From Caenorhabditis elegans (taxonomy: Eukaryota > Nematoda > Chromadorea > Rhabditida > Rhabditidae): a stretch of 64,000 nucleotides of DNA. This document shows, piece by piece, positions 1 through 12,163 of this stretch. Within the stretch, counting starts at the first letter, position 1, and the number at the start of each line of letters is the position of its first letter. A program made the position numbers and the translations under genes. The stretch is taken from positions 10,908,501 to 10,972,500 of the forward strand of contig NC_003280.10 in NCBI RefSeq assembly GCF_000002985.6, read 5' to 3'. Under the pieces are notes generated by a model. That model was not told where the DNA came from. It ran no database searches and was given only the letters and a program-made list of their open reading frames with translations.

Positions 1-307
1 GTCTAGAGTGAGCACACTCGTTAATCAAACAATCCTTGCTTATTTCAATTAATTACAAAATTTTTCTGCGAGATGCAATTTCGCACGGAATCTTTCCGTT
101 TCAATGAGTTTAATAGATTTGCTCTCATCCAGCTCTTTTGTAATTTAAATTGGAGACTCAAAATATCGCTACAACAAAATTTATTTCGAAATTACAATTT
201 TAATTCACATCGACTTTTTTTTTTAAATTATAAAAACTTGTTTATTGTTAACCATATAACTTTTTTCAGAAAACAAACATACAAACATTTTAACAAAATT
301 TAAATTT

Positions 308-1819
308 TTATTTCTCCCAAATCTTGGCAATCTTTCTCATACACTCGTCGCCGGTTTCAGTTTGTGATCTCAGTTCGTTTATATTCCGTAATCGTTGATT
401 TTTTATGAATCGGAAAGTAAAGATTATAAGCGATGGAATTGCAATGCAAGCGTATGGTGTTGTCTGGAAATATTTAAAAATTATTTTTTTAAAATATATT
501 TTTTAAATTGAAACTTACATAGCTCAGTGCCAAGACCAGACCAGATTGTAACGGGGAAAGATTGAGCTGAAATTCCAGAAACACTTTTGTAAAGACCGAA
601 TATATCAGGCATGCAAAAAACTGCGACATTGAAAGGAAGAAAATCGCTTGTGAAGATTTCAATGCTTCTCTAGACTGATATCTCTGATTAACGTTAAACG
701 ATTTACTGAAAATTGGAATTTTATATAATTTAACTTAAACTCGATGAAGAAAGAACCTTTCAGTACTTGTTGACACCAACCTCTGCTGTCGATCCTGTAG
801 AACATTAATGTAAAGAATAATTACATTTATTACCATATGAGCAATTGACATATAAAGTGCAATGGCTAGAAATGTTTGGAATCTGTTAACAGATTTCGAT
901 GGGAATTGTCCACAAGTTGGCACGTATTCCGTCAGTGGATCTCCCCAGAATATGATTTGTACGTTAGCGTAATTGCATGCGATCTGAAATTGTGCGGAAT
1001 AGTCATGGGCTAGCAAGGTTTTTATTTGAAAACGGGAGAAATCATGTTAAACCTGAAAATGGTTTTACTGCTCGAGGAGAAGTGCGCAATTTTTAGTTTT
1101 CGCAGTGATTCTTGTTTTAGCTGGAATTCTTGATTTTGCATCATTTTCACTAACTCATTCTGTATTTAATATACAAATTGCCTTCCTTTATTTTTTTCCA
1201 ATAAATTCATGTAATGTGTTTGGAATCTTAAAAACTAACCATCAATATTGACAAAACTACTCCCGGCCAGTACTTCAACTTCGGCCATAGCTTCGGGAAA
1301 ATCGTTGCAAAAATTCGATCAATAGTCATTGCGGATTGTATAAAAATCATTCCAGTGTTTCCAGCGACAAGACTAAAAGTGACATACTTGCAGTCAATCG
1401 CTGGATAGTAAAGATTACATGGCTCACTGAGCTTAAAAAAAACTTGATAGATCACTTGAATCTGTAATAGAACTGATTCTCAAACATCAAGATTATAAAA
1501 ACTATACAGATTTGCAAGTCAATTTCTACTTGACTGATTAAATAATAACATAATGAACTCAAAAAATCAGAAGCCAACTTACCCTCAAAACTATATACGC
1601 AGTTTGGTGCAATGAGCAACACATGAGCCCACAAAATAAGAACATTCTAGTTGAAATATTAATAATTGACTCCATAAATAACTTTTGAATAGCAAATCCT
1701 GTTAAAATCATCGAAGTAGTCGCTATTATTAGATTGAGGAAAAGTGCAGATGTGTAGAGTTTTGAGGAGTACATTTCCATGTGTGCATCTGATGCACAGA
1801 CTGGATTATTTGTTGTCAT
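308..1819 (-). CDS. Serpentine chemoreceptor, sra-type, five exons
   Basis: Predicted seven-transmembrane G-protein-coupled receptor of the nematode sra family, expected in chemosensory membranes. My model joins exons 1819-1583, 1461-1240, 983-757, 705-519 and 463-308. All phases agree and the total is 342 aa, the usual family length. Exon 1 holds TM1-TM2 with a Cys near residue 8. Exon 2 ends in TM4 after a TIDRIFATIFP stretch that resembles the DRY-like end of TM3. Exon 3 carries the loop FWGDPLTEYVPTC, typical of sra proteins. Exon 4 holds SREALKSSQAIFF followed by a membrane segment. Exon 5 has the last helix and a short charged tail ending KIWEK. The exon 3 donor (after GAA AG) is the least certain junction. 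Several sra genes sit on chromosome II, but I do not assign a number. Confidence 0.8.
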
Positions 1820-2371
1820 GGTTAGCTGAAATATAAGGGATTTTTTTAAAATTGTGTGTTGCGGAGATGTGCGGAAAAATTACAATTTGATATTTTTTGC
1901 ATTTTTCTCGATACGATCAAAAAATACATGTAACGTTTAATAATTTTCTCTCCGTTACATCAAATTTTTTTTGTTCATAATTTGTAAAGTAAACTAAATT
2001 GTTTGTTTTGGAATACGAAAAAGCATATAAAATATTAAAAAGTACATGCAAAATCGTAGCAAATTTTGAAACACTTATGAGTTTAGGCAACAGCTCAGCA
2101 ATTTTTCTAAATTTTTAAATTTGTTTAAAATATTCAAACATAACAATAAATAATTTCAAAAATTGAGACCGGTTGGTGCAATGTGAAACAACATATTAGA
2201 GATATGTACTAAATAAAAATCAAGTTAATGAGCAATTTAAAAATTTAAAAATCACAATAGGACAATAGGAAGGAATCAACAATCTTGAAAACAAAAGAGA
2301 AACATCATGAGCTCAAATAGGCGGAGCAAAGGCTGTTTATAAAATCGAAATTCTTAAAAAATAATTGGAAA
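1820..2371. other. AT-rich upstream region of the receptor gene
   Basis: About 550 bases of AT-rich sequence between the receptor start codon and the inverted-repeat transposon. It should contain the receptor promoter. I see no ORF, RNA gene or clear motif. Confidence 0.5.
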
Positions 2372-2373
2372 TA

Positions 2374-3584
2374 CAGTGCGTCCAACTTCTATAGCACCCC
2401 CCTCAACGTTCTTATTTGCTTCAGAGGCCATATCTTGGCTCCCAATGATTTTCGCAGCACCAAAATAGATCAAAATGTTCTTCTCCGTCTATTCATTACT
2501 ATATAATTAGTTGTAGAAAGCATTTATTCATATGAACCAAATGGTAAAGGGAGCAACTTCAGTGGTTTTTAAAAGGTTCGATTTAACCATGAAAACGAGC
2601 GTTCGGAGGCGCAGAGATAATGGTTGGGAATACATTTTCGACTAAAAATTACTACATTATAGCAAAAATTAAAAATTATTTTATATGAACAAAAAATCCG
2701 TGGAAATCCATGGGTAAATCAGATGCCAGACATCTACAATCGCAGGTTCAATGTTTTGTCTGGTAGCTTTTGCATTACTTGACCAAAAAAAGATTCAATG
2801 AGCGAATTCGCTAAATTTAACTTGAGTTATAAATACAACTAGCAAAATCGTCATTTGGAAAGGTATATCTTACTTTTCTGTCTAAAATTTTCGCATGTTA
2901 GCTTGAAAAAAAGACTTGCGGCCTCGCTTTGCCTTTGTCCTCTTTTTGAGCGGTCTCATGATCTTTTCCGTATAAATTTTCAAAGACATCTAATCAAAAT
3001 CGAAGCTTCAAAGACATTTGAGCAGGATGAGCTGAAGTTCTGTACAATACGAAGTCAAAACCTTCAGCTTTGTGCCTCCGAACGCTCGTTTTCATGGTTA
3101 AATCGAGCCTTTTAAAAACCACTGAAGTTGCTCCCTTTACCATTTGGTTCATATGAATAAATGCTTTCTACAACTAATTACATAGTAATGAATAGACGGA
3201 GAAGAACATTTTGATCAATTTTTTGATCAATCCCAGGCATTCCACGTGTTTTCAAGTGTTATATTTATTTTTTAAATGTGAAAGTGAAACCACCTGATTA
3301 TTTTGGTGTGAAGTTATTTACAAAATAAATTCATTAACTACGAAGAAAACCCCGAATTTACAGAAATTTGTCAAAAATCAGAGGGGGTGCTATAGAAGTT
3401 CGACGGCCATTTTTCAGATATTTTGACCCAATTTCCGTGATTTTTGAGATATCATGATAAAAATTGGGGAGCATAGGTTTTTCAATATTTGCTATCGAAC
3501 TGCACTAACACTTTTCCGAAAAATATTTTGAAAAGCTCCAAACGGCCGAATTGGAGGGGGGTGCTATAGAAGTTGGACGCACTG
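2374..3584. mobile_element. Non-autonomous Tc3-like inverted-repeat element with TA duplication
   Basis: The two ends are inverted copies beginning CAGTGCGTCCAACTTCTATA and continuing into a C-run. Each is flanked by TA (2372-2373 and 3585-3586), the target duplication of Tc1/mariner elements. The end resembles the remembered Tc3 terminus (CAGTGTGGGAAAGTTCTATA). Inner inverted repeats also pair: about 2495-2608 with about 3078-3200. No transposase is visible; the longest ORF (2855-3115) has no recognisable motif and lies partly in the repeats. A further copy of the terminal motif lies internally near 3380-3405. I call it a foldback or MITE-like element mobilised in trans. Confidence 0.8.
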
Positions 3585-3586
3585 TA

Positions 3587-5611
3587 CATAAATATTAAAC
3601 TTTCTAATCCGCATGATTTCGTAAAAATCTAATAATGAGCAATTCCACAGAGGACAACGAATTTTTTAATCTTATTCCAAATTCTAACAAAGGTAGGTAA
3701 TATTTAATTTATTTTTGTACACTCACAGTTCGGTCTTCTGTTTAAGAAAATATGTCTGCCTGCCTATTGCCTACACAAATGGTCAAGGACCAAAATGGGC
3801 AAGATAATTTATTCTTTGATTATGAGTGCAAACACAAAATTTGAGGCGAGTAAGAGGCGCCCCAACTCGCCTCTGCCGAATGGAACGTCTAAAGATGAAT
3901 AAGAGATTCGGATTAAAAACAAACAAAAAAAAACAAATGACTAGACATGACATGTGAGCATTAATTGTATGTTTCCCATCTGAAAAAGGAAGAAAAAGAT
4001 GACAGAGATGGTGCAAAATAGGGGGTGTTCCGGTTGAGATACTTGATGTATGCATCTACATCATCTTTTTTTGTAATGAAAAAATGTTTACATTGCTGAA
4101 CATTTTTGACTAAAGATTAGAGTTTTCGAAAAATTTCAGATCGTAACTAAGAATTATTTGGTAAGTTGACAATTTTTCATAAAACAAACGGCAACTGAGA
4201 TATAAGCTGTCAAAGTTGCATAATGGGGTTTGCAATAATTTATTTACTAAAAATCAAATATGAATAAAATTTCATCACTTTAAAAGAAAATCAAGTCAGC
4301 CAACAAGTCAGACTGCTCAAAAGAGGGTGTAATCCAATTTTGATAAAAAATATTGCAAAATGACAAATCTACAACATGAATATATTTAAAAATGCTACTT
4401 TCCTGAAAAGTGAAATGTTTTGAATCTCCTCCGTGACTTGTTAATTAGTTTAGTTAGTGCATTTGTTTGCAACATGAGAAGGCTTTGAGACTAGGCGCAT
4501 CGGAGCAAACACATTGATTAATCTAGAGATTTCTATTCAATTTCAAAAGCATCCCACAAAGAACAAGGAAAATGTCTCCCATTTGGTAAACTACACTTTT
4601 TTTAAAATATGTTTAGGCCTGGATAATGCTTAGGTTTCGGTCGTTGGTCGGTTTTGCTAATGTAAAGGGAAAACGTGCGAAGCTATAGTATATTTAGGTA
4701 TTACTATTAATTAGGACTACCGCCACACAGGGGATTTGTGCAAAACTTAGAAAATATCATGGGTAGCATTTCGATAGTGCTGAATTTTGCTTTCAGATGC
4801 TTTCTTTGGAGTATCTACTTAAAAAATTTTCAATTTCAGAAAGAATTAGTAGGTTTGAACAAAACTATAAAAAATAATTTCGAATAGAAATCTATGCGGA
4901 ACTGTAAATAATGAATATATTCTAATTACTAAAATTATGGTGAGATTCTCGAAATTCCTAAAAATTAAATAAAAAAAAGTTTTCATATCTTTTTGTTTTA
5001 GTTTCCTATTTAAGCAGGTTGCATATGACAATGCAAAAAATCTTCAGTGACATTTTTTGAAAACCAGAAATTCTAGAAATAAACTAAAATTCCAATTAAT
5101 GTCCTAAGAAAAATTGGAATATTCTAAAAATTCTTGAGATTATTTTAATGAGGACAAGAAGCGGGAGCACATGATTTTTAGTATGAAAAGAGCTAGCTGT
5201 TCTCCTTATTTGCATTATTCTTATGGGTATTTATACTCTAAGGCTGAGATAAAACTAGAAACGATTTGATAAGTTCGATTAGATTAAAATAATATAGGCC
5301 AGAAGAGAAAAGTAATTTATTTGAGGATTCTCTGGAGAGCACAACATGTGGATTTTTAAGCAATGAGTAATATTGGTGATTTTTAAAAAAGCGTTTGATC
5401 ATATCTTGCTTTCAAAAATAATATGAGGAAAAGGCAGAGCTATAATTTTCAGCTGTAAGAATAAACTAGAGAAAAAATGACAGGTTCTAAGGAGATAAAT
5501 ATATTATTGTATTTTGAGCAGTAAAAAAATTATTTCTTTGGTTGAAATGACGTAGAAGTTCTTTCGAAAATTTTTTTTTGGAAACCTCGAAAAGGTTCAC
5601 AATTTTTTAAA
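3587..5611. other. Gene-free AT-rich stretch
   Basis: Two kilobases with no ORF that has coding character, no splice-consistent exon set and no obvious RNA gene. The short ORFs at 3783-4055 and 4846-5031 lack motifs and look accidental. Confidence 0.5.
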
Positions 5612-6190
5612 CATTCAGTAATCGTGAATCTGTCGAATTATTGATGGATCTAGCATTTGTGGGCAATCCAAGGATGTTTCTCAAAACGTGACTAATGACC
5701 ATGTGAGCCTCTCCATTTGTTAGTCCGGCAGATACACATACCAAAAACCCAATTATCTATGGAACTGAAGAGTCATGTCGTCAGAAAATTCTGTGGCTCA
5801 AATCGATTTTTCAATTTTTTCCACTTGTGGCAAAATGTGTTTCTCCTTAAAACGGCAAAACGAGTTTTCCGGCAAATCGGAAAATTTCAAGAATTCAAAT
5901 TCCCGGCAAATTGACAAATCGGCAATCTGTGGTGTTGCACATTTTTTTTGGACATTTCAGAATTTCAATTTTGATCGGCAAAATTGTCCTACATCTATGT
6001 TTAAAAGAAAGCTTCTATGAAAATATCTGAATTCTATGAAAACATCTGAAGACAACGGGAAAAAAATTCAAAAAAAAAAAACACAGTTCCGTCTTATAAA
6101 AATCCCTCTAAATAAACGGCAAATTGATGTTTGACAAACTATTTGCCGATTTGCCGAATTTGCCGACAAAAAAAATTTCCGAACGGCAAT
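5612..6190 (+). repeat. Dispersed repeat, copy A, with GGCAAAT-rich tail
   Basis: Begins CATTCAGTAATCGTGAA and continues through a ~150-base block ending near ACCCAATTATCTATGG. A tail then repeats CGGCAAAT and its complement many times. The same block in the same order recurs at about 9008-9500. The tail motifs are self-complementary (GGCAAATTGCC), as in common C. elegans foldback repeats. Confidence 0.8.
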
Positions 6191-6282
6191 CCTGTTTCCC
6201 ATTTATAAAAATAATTTCCGCGACCTTTTCGAAAATTCTCCAGCTTTTCTTTCAATCTCATTTTCAATTATATCGCGTTACG

Positions 6283-6769
6283 ATGGATTTCAAATCGACA
6301 TATTTGTTAATAATGTTTGCTGTAAAAGCTATAAACGCCACAAGGAATATTTCTATTTTCGAAGGTAATTTCATTTTCAGATTTTTAGTTTTCAGATCAA
6401 TATTTTCACAGCATACCCTTTCATAGCATATTTCAATGTGATTCAATGCTCACTGTTCTTCTTTTTCACCGCCGTCGTGCTCATTACAACGGCCATAAGT
6501 TTCTATCAGACAACTCCGCCAAAGTTGACTTTCAGCAAGCCAAGTGTAAGCTTTTGGAACTTAAACTAACGAGTCTATAACAACTTTCAGTTATCGAGTA
6601 TTATATTGTTGTGGGCGAAGGTTCCTCGTATAGAAGAAGCGTCTACACAAATCCTGAAACTGGAGCCAGAACCGAGACAACTGGTGCAACTGAGAGCACT
6701 GCTTGTACTGGAACAGGAACAGAAACTGAAACTGGAACTGGAACAACATTGAGTTATTATAATTGTTGA
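6283..6769 (+). CDS. Small secreted or single-pass membrane protein, frame ambiguous
   Basis: I do not recognise this gene. Exons 6283-6364, 6396-6545 and 6591-6769 join in phase to give 136 aa: a hydrophobic N-terminus usable as a signal peptide, a middle with HRRRAHYNGHK, and a Thr/Gly-rich tail (TETTGATESTACTG) ending at a stop that overlaps an AATAAA signal. Exons 2 and 3 are also open in a second frame. That frame would encode a strong transmembrane segment (CSLFFFFTAVVLITTAISFY) and a Leu/Glu-rich tail stopping at 6752. It can be reached if exon 1 instead splices at the GT after position 6321 (GCT|gtaaaag). Both versions have C. elegans-like splice sites, so the gene is likely but the product is unsettled. 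Confidence 0.55.
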
Positions 6770-6822
6770 ATAAAAGTTTCGGTGTTTTATAAAATTCATT
6801 AGATCCGTTCAAAAAGTTAGTC

Positions 6823-7269
6823 TCAAAGTCTTTCTCTCAGCGCCGGTCTGTTCAAATGTCCTTCATGCTTCTTTTTCTTGGGACTGATCGTCTTATCCTT
6901 TGTTTTTCTGTTTTTAACCGGCATTAAGATGGATCTACCGGGATCCATGACTTCTAGAACTTTCCGGTTGAGCTTTGGTTTAACGTCTCTGTCCTTGTAG
7001 TAGATATGTACCTGAAAATTAGAGCAAATTTTGTGACGCTACAAAATTCCCCTTACCTGTGGCTCCGAGAGCTTGAACTGTCGAAGTCTTCTATTCTTCA
7101 AAAAGCTGTACAATGATAAGCCAAATATCACTGTCGAGATTACAAAAATGGCCAGAGTCGAGTAAAGGGTGAACATTGCCAAAGTATCCTTGACTGAATG
7201 AATGTATATATTTTGGAAGGAATTTAAAAATTGGATACCTGACATATAATCGGCGTTTGCTTGATTCAT
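6823..7269 (-). CDS. Small single-pass membrane protein with basic C-terminus
   Basis: Unrecognised gene, modelled as exons 7269-7239, 7193-7057 and 7011-6823, all in phase, 118 aa. Residues about 15-40 form one membrane helix (TLYSTLAIFVISTVIFGLSL), followed at once by basic residues KNRRLRQFK. The C-terminal half is hydrophilic and Lys/Arg-rich (KNRKTKDK, PKKKKHEG). The positive-inside rule would put that tail in the cytosol. The start is uncertain: the frame stays open upstream to 7392 but has no ATG there, so an upstream exon is possible. It is convergent with the gene at 6283-6769; the stops lie about 54 bases apart. Confidence 0.6.
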
Positions 7270-7434
7270 GATCAAAATAGCTACAATTTTGAAAAACTTG
7301 CTTTTTGAGAAGTGAAGTTCTAAATTTAGAAATAAAATATTTTGAAATTTTGCGAATACGTTGCAAATAACCACGCGAATAAATCTATTCAATTCATTCT
7401 ACATAAAAAACTTTTATTCAACTCAAAATAAGTT

Positions 7435-8717
7435 TTATTCCAACCACCAAGAGAATTCCTCAGAGCAAATGTCTTCTTGTTTCATCTGAATTGATCCGAA
7501 CGTTTTATAGTAGAGCACGAGTTGATTGATTGAGAAGTGTTTGCGAACGATAGGGTATCCACAATCCACCGAATACTGAACCGTTCCATTGTCTCCAGAT
7601 TTCCGAACCGGGTAGTGACGATGCTTCTTGGTGGTGGTGTAGTAGACGAGCATCAATGGAAGAGTCGCCGTGAGATGATCAAGGCGGTTGCCGACCTCGA
7701 ATTGATGGTACAAGGCGAACTCTCCACGATTTTTGACCTGAGCTTCAGCGTCCGCAGAGCTGTACACACCGATGTAGGCAGTCTGGGAAGCATGGTGGCA
7801 TCTGAAAATAGAAATTGAAACTGGAAATTATTCGCGTTTAAATTTCATGCTGATGCTATAACTGCGAGTACCCTAATAAATTTGTGTCTGCAGTAAATTA
7901 CGATACTACCTAGATGCGTAAAATTTGAAGCCCAGCCAGGTTCTGGCACGTGCGAAACTCAACTACAGTACCCGCGAGTACGGTAGGTTTTCTCTTTTTC
8001 AATTAACGATTCTCAATTTTTAACTGCGAAACACGCTCGGGTACGAAAATCAGGATGTTTTGTTCGTGCCAGGACCCACTATTTCGAGTGAAGATTTTTC
8101 GGGAAGCCATGCTCCTTTGAACTCACTTCACATTGCTCTCCAAAGATTCAGTCGTAACTGGACCAGAGAAGTTCGTGGATCCTTCAATAGAGGCCAAGCT
8201 CTCATATGTACTCTCTACTGGCTCCGGCTTCTTCTTCTTTCGCTCCTTACTTCCTCTTCGCTTGCCCTTCGACTCCTTCACCTCCAACTTTCTCAGCTTG
8301 TCCGCAAGCTTCTCAGCCACCTGTTCCTCTTTGCTTTGCGGCAGCAGAAGATTCACGTACTCGTCGTCCGCTGGTTTTTTACCGTTGGAGCACTGACTGT
8401 CTGGCTTCGATTTATTCTGAAAAAGAGCATGTTGAAGCTTCAGAAGTTTTAAACTCGAAATTTCAGAACTTACCAGGCTCAGCGGCTCGTAGATGCTGTT
8501 GTACGGAGTTCTGGAGTTCCCATCGTCCACACTTTCCGCTTGATTTTTACCATAAGGGCACTGACCGTTGTGCTTGCAACATCCATCCGGCTTTGATTTG
8601 ATCTGAAAAAGATACTGTTAAAGCTTCAAAAGCTCAAACTGAAAAGCTTAAAAAACTTACCAAGTTCAGCGGTTTGTAGAGGCTGTTGTACGGAGTTCGT
8701 GAGTTCCCATCGTTCAT
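7435..8717 (-). CDS. Atypical SH2-domain protein lacking the FLVR arginine
   Basis: Exons 8717-8661, 8602-8474, 8416-8127 and 7801-7435 join in phase to 280 aa. The first two exons each contain GNSRTPYNSxYxPL followed by a basic, Cys-containing stretch, so a tyrosine motif is duplicated. The third exon is Lys/Glu-rich (KGKRRGSKERKKKKPEP) and also carries YESL. The last exon (about residues 160-270) looks like an SH2 domain: GEFALYHQF at strand B, HRHYPVRKSGDNGTVQYSV at strands C-D, and QLVLYYKTFG at the C-terminal helix. The phosphotyrosine-binding Arg of the FLVR motif is replaced by Tyr, so canonical pTyr binding is doubtful. The YNSxY motifs could themselves be phosphorylated and bound by other SH2 proteins. 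Intron 3 (7802-8126) contains a foldback repeat. Confidence 0.72.
7845..8075. repeat. Foldback repeat in SH2-gene intron
   Basis: Contains GCGAGTAC and GGTACG-type words facing each other. GTTCTGGCACGTGCGAAAC near 7940 is opposed by TTCGTGCCAGGACCCAC near 8062. This is the pattern of a C. elegans foldback repeat. Edges are approximate. Confidence 0.45.
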
Positions 8718-9007
8718 TATTTGCACCTCTTGATTAGTTGGAACTTTGTTTTACAGAAATATCAAACAATGATTGAAAAATCCACAAAATCTCCCTTGTT
8801 GTTTTTTCTTCGTTTTACCGAGTTTATTGTGGTTGCAAGAATAACCTTTCGGCCACGTAACAAAAATTGTCTTACTTTTGTGTATATTGTTGTGTTTTTT
8901 TTTCAAGTTTAAAAAAAAAAAAAAGCATATTAGACTGTGACAAAGCTTGTATCACGTTCTGCCATTCAACTTATCCCCCGAATATTCATTTGATCTTTGC
9001 CTTTCCC

Positions 9008-9500
9008 CATTCAGTAATCGTGAAGCTGTCGAATTATTGATGGATCTAGCATTTATGAGCAAGCTAAGGATGATTCTCAACACGTGACTAATGACCATGT
9101 GAGCCTCTCCATTTTATAGTCTGGCAAATACATACACATACCAAAAACCCAATTATCTATGGGATTGACCAGCAAGTCGGCAAATTGCCGGAATTGAAAT
9201 TTTCGGCAAATCGGCAAATCGGCAAATTGTGGTTTTGCACATTTTTTTTGAAAATTTCAAAAGTTCAATTTTAATCGGCAAAATTGAACGCAACCTATGA
9301 ATGTTCCTACATCTATCTTGAAAAAAAAAATCAAAAAGACACAGTTTTAAGTGTTTCCATTTTATAAAAAAACTCCTCTAAAAAGTTCCGGCAAATTGAT
9401 GTTCGATAAACGGCAAATTGGCAATTTTCCGAAAATCAAAATATCCGGCAAATCGGAAAACCGGCGAATTGCCGATTTGCCGAATTTGCAGCCCATCCCT
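9008..9500 (+). repeat. Dispersed repeat, copy B
   Basis: Direct copy of the block at 5612, starting CATTCAGTAATCGTGAA and continuing to ACCCAATTATCTATGG with scattered substitutions and small indels. The same GGCAAATCGGCAAATTGCCG tail follows. Copies A and B flank the three-gene cluster at 6.3-8.7 kb. Confidence 0.8.
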
Positions 9501-10217
9501 GTTCCCAAAGCCGTTTGCACGGTTATTTTTGGCCTAATGCCGCATTGAAAAATATCTTCAACATGATTTATTTCAAGATAAATCAATATCAAAAATAATA
9601 CCCGGAGATCCACTAGTCTTGGACAAACAGTGCTCGAGGATCATTTCTTGCACTCCGGTTATATCAAACGAGAATTCTCATTGACCAGATAAAAATTCCT
9701 TTTTTGTGCATTGATCGGCATCATTGAACGTTAACCATGAAAAAGAAAACGATGCGACAGAAAATCAATCAACTGCAAGATCGTCAAAAAATGCGATTGA
9801 GTCATCGTAAAAACTGCATGCGTGGTGTCACAAATGCATGGTAGCTGTAACTATTTTTTTGAAGCTTCTGAACAAGAAATGAAAATCCATAATTAAACGT
9901 GTCATTTTATAATTTAATCGACACAGCAGCAACCACACATTTCGTAATGTGTCTCTCCACCTATCATTATTACTTTTCGTCCCCTTGCTTTTGCACTTAC
10001 ATCGACCATTTCTCATTTTCTCTCTCCACTGGCGCAACACTATTTCCCTATTTCTTCATAGTTCTTCTTGGCCTCGCCGCTGACCACTATTGTCCTTCTC
10101 TTCTCCCCGTAGTATACATAACGCCCGTATATCTTTGCGTTCCTACGTTCTACGATTTTATAGTTAATTTTACTATTCTGAACCTAAATTTCTTTCAATT
10201 TTCAGAGAAAAAAAACC
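9501..10217 (+). promoter_or_regulatory. Upstream region of tba-4 with trans-splice-type acceptor
   Basis: The 700 bases before the tubulin start hold no supported gene. TTTCAATTTTCAG ends at 10205, twelve bases before the ATG. With no upstream coding exon, this is best read as a spliced-leader trans-splice site closing an outron. The region from about 9940 is pyrimidine-rich. No TATA box is evident. Confidence 0.55.
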
Positions 10218-11662
<1,445 letters not shown>

Positions 11663-11970
11663 AATGTTCACTGTTAAATACTTATGTATCATAAAGTGTT
11701 TAAATTATTAACAATTGCGAGTTTGATTGGAGGAGATTTTTTTACAAAGAAAGGGGGAAAATGGCCTATTCCATTCAATCCCAAAATGAGAAGCTTTTGG
11801 AATGCCGTTTTTAAATGCTGAAAGAACACAAAATTCGCAATGAAATGGCTACGGGAATTTCTTTACAAGTTATTTTGAAACCAGATATACATTTTCAAAG
11901 TTTATAAAATCTACTAATTTTGCATATAAATGGTCAGTTTCATTCCATTTCATAATGTGCTTTAAAAGGT

Positions 11971-12163
11971 ATGGCCGACGTCACACTTTATAGTGTCTTC
12001 CTTGTCATTGTGCTGCTCAGCCCGCAGAGTTCCAATCAGTTTTCGGTAAGGCTTATCACTGGAAACTCCTAAAACCATGGGTTTTTTATGTGAACATTGT
12101 AGGGGCAAATACCTAAACTTTTCCTTCTTTTGATTTTAGGCTTTCAATGACGTCTGGAAGTGA
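11971..12163 (+). CDS. Possible two-exon secreted micropeptide in the palindrome arm
   Basis: Speculative. An ATG at 11971 opens 25 codons whose residues 3-17 are strongly hydrophobic (VTLYSVFLVIVLL), followed by SPQSSNQFS, a signal-peptide shape. A good donor (TCG|gtaagg, 12045) and a good acceptor (TGATTTTAG, ends 12139) join in phase to AFNDVWK and a stop, for 32 aa in total. An inverted copy occupies 13671-13863. It may be the first exon of a longer truncated gene or a chance ORF. Confidence 0.3.
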
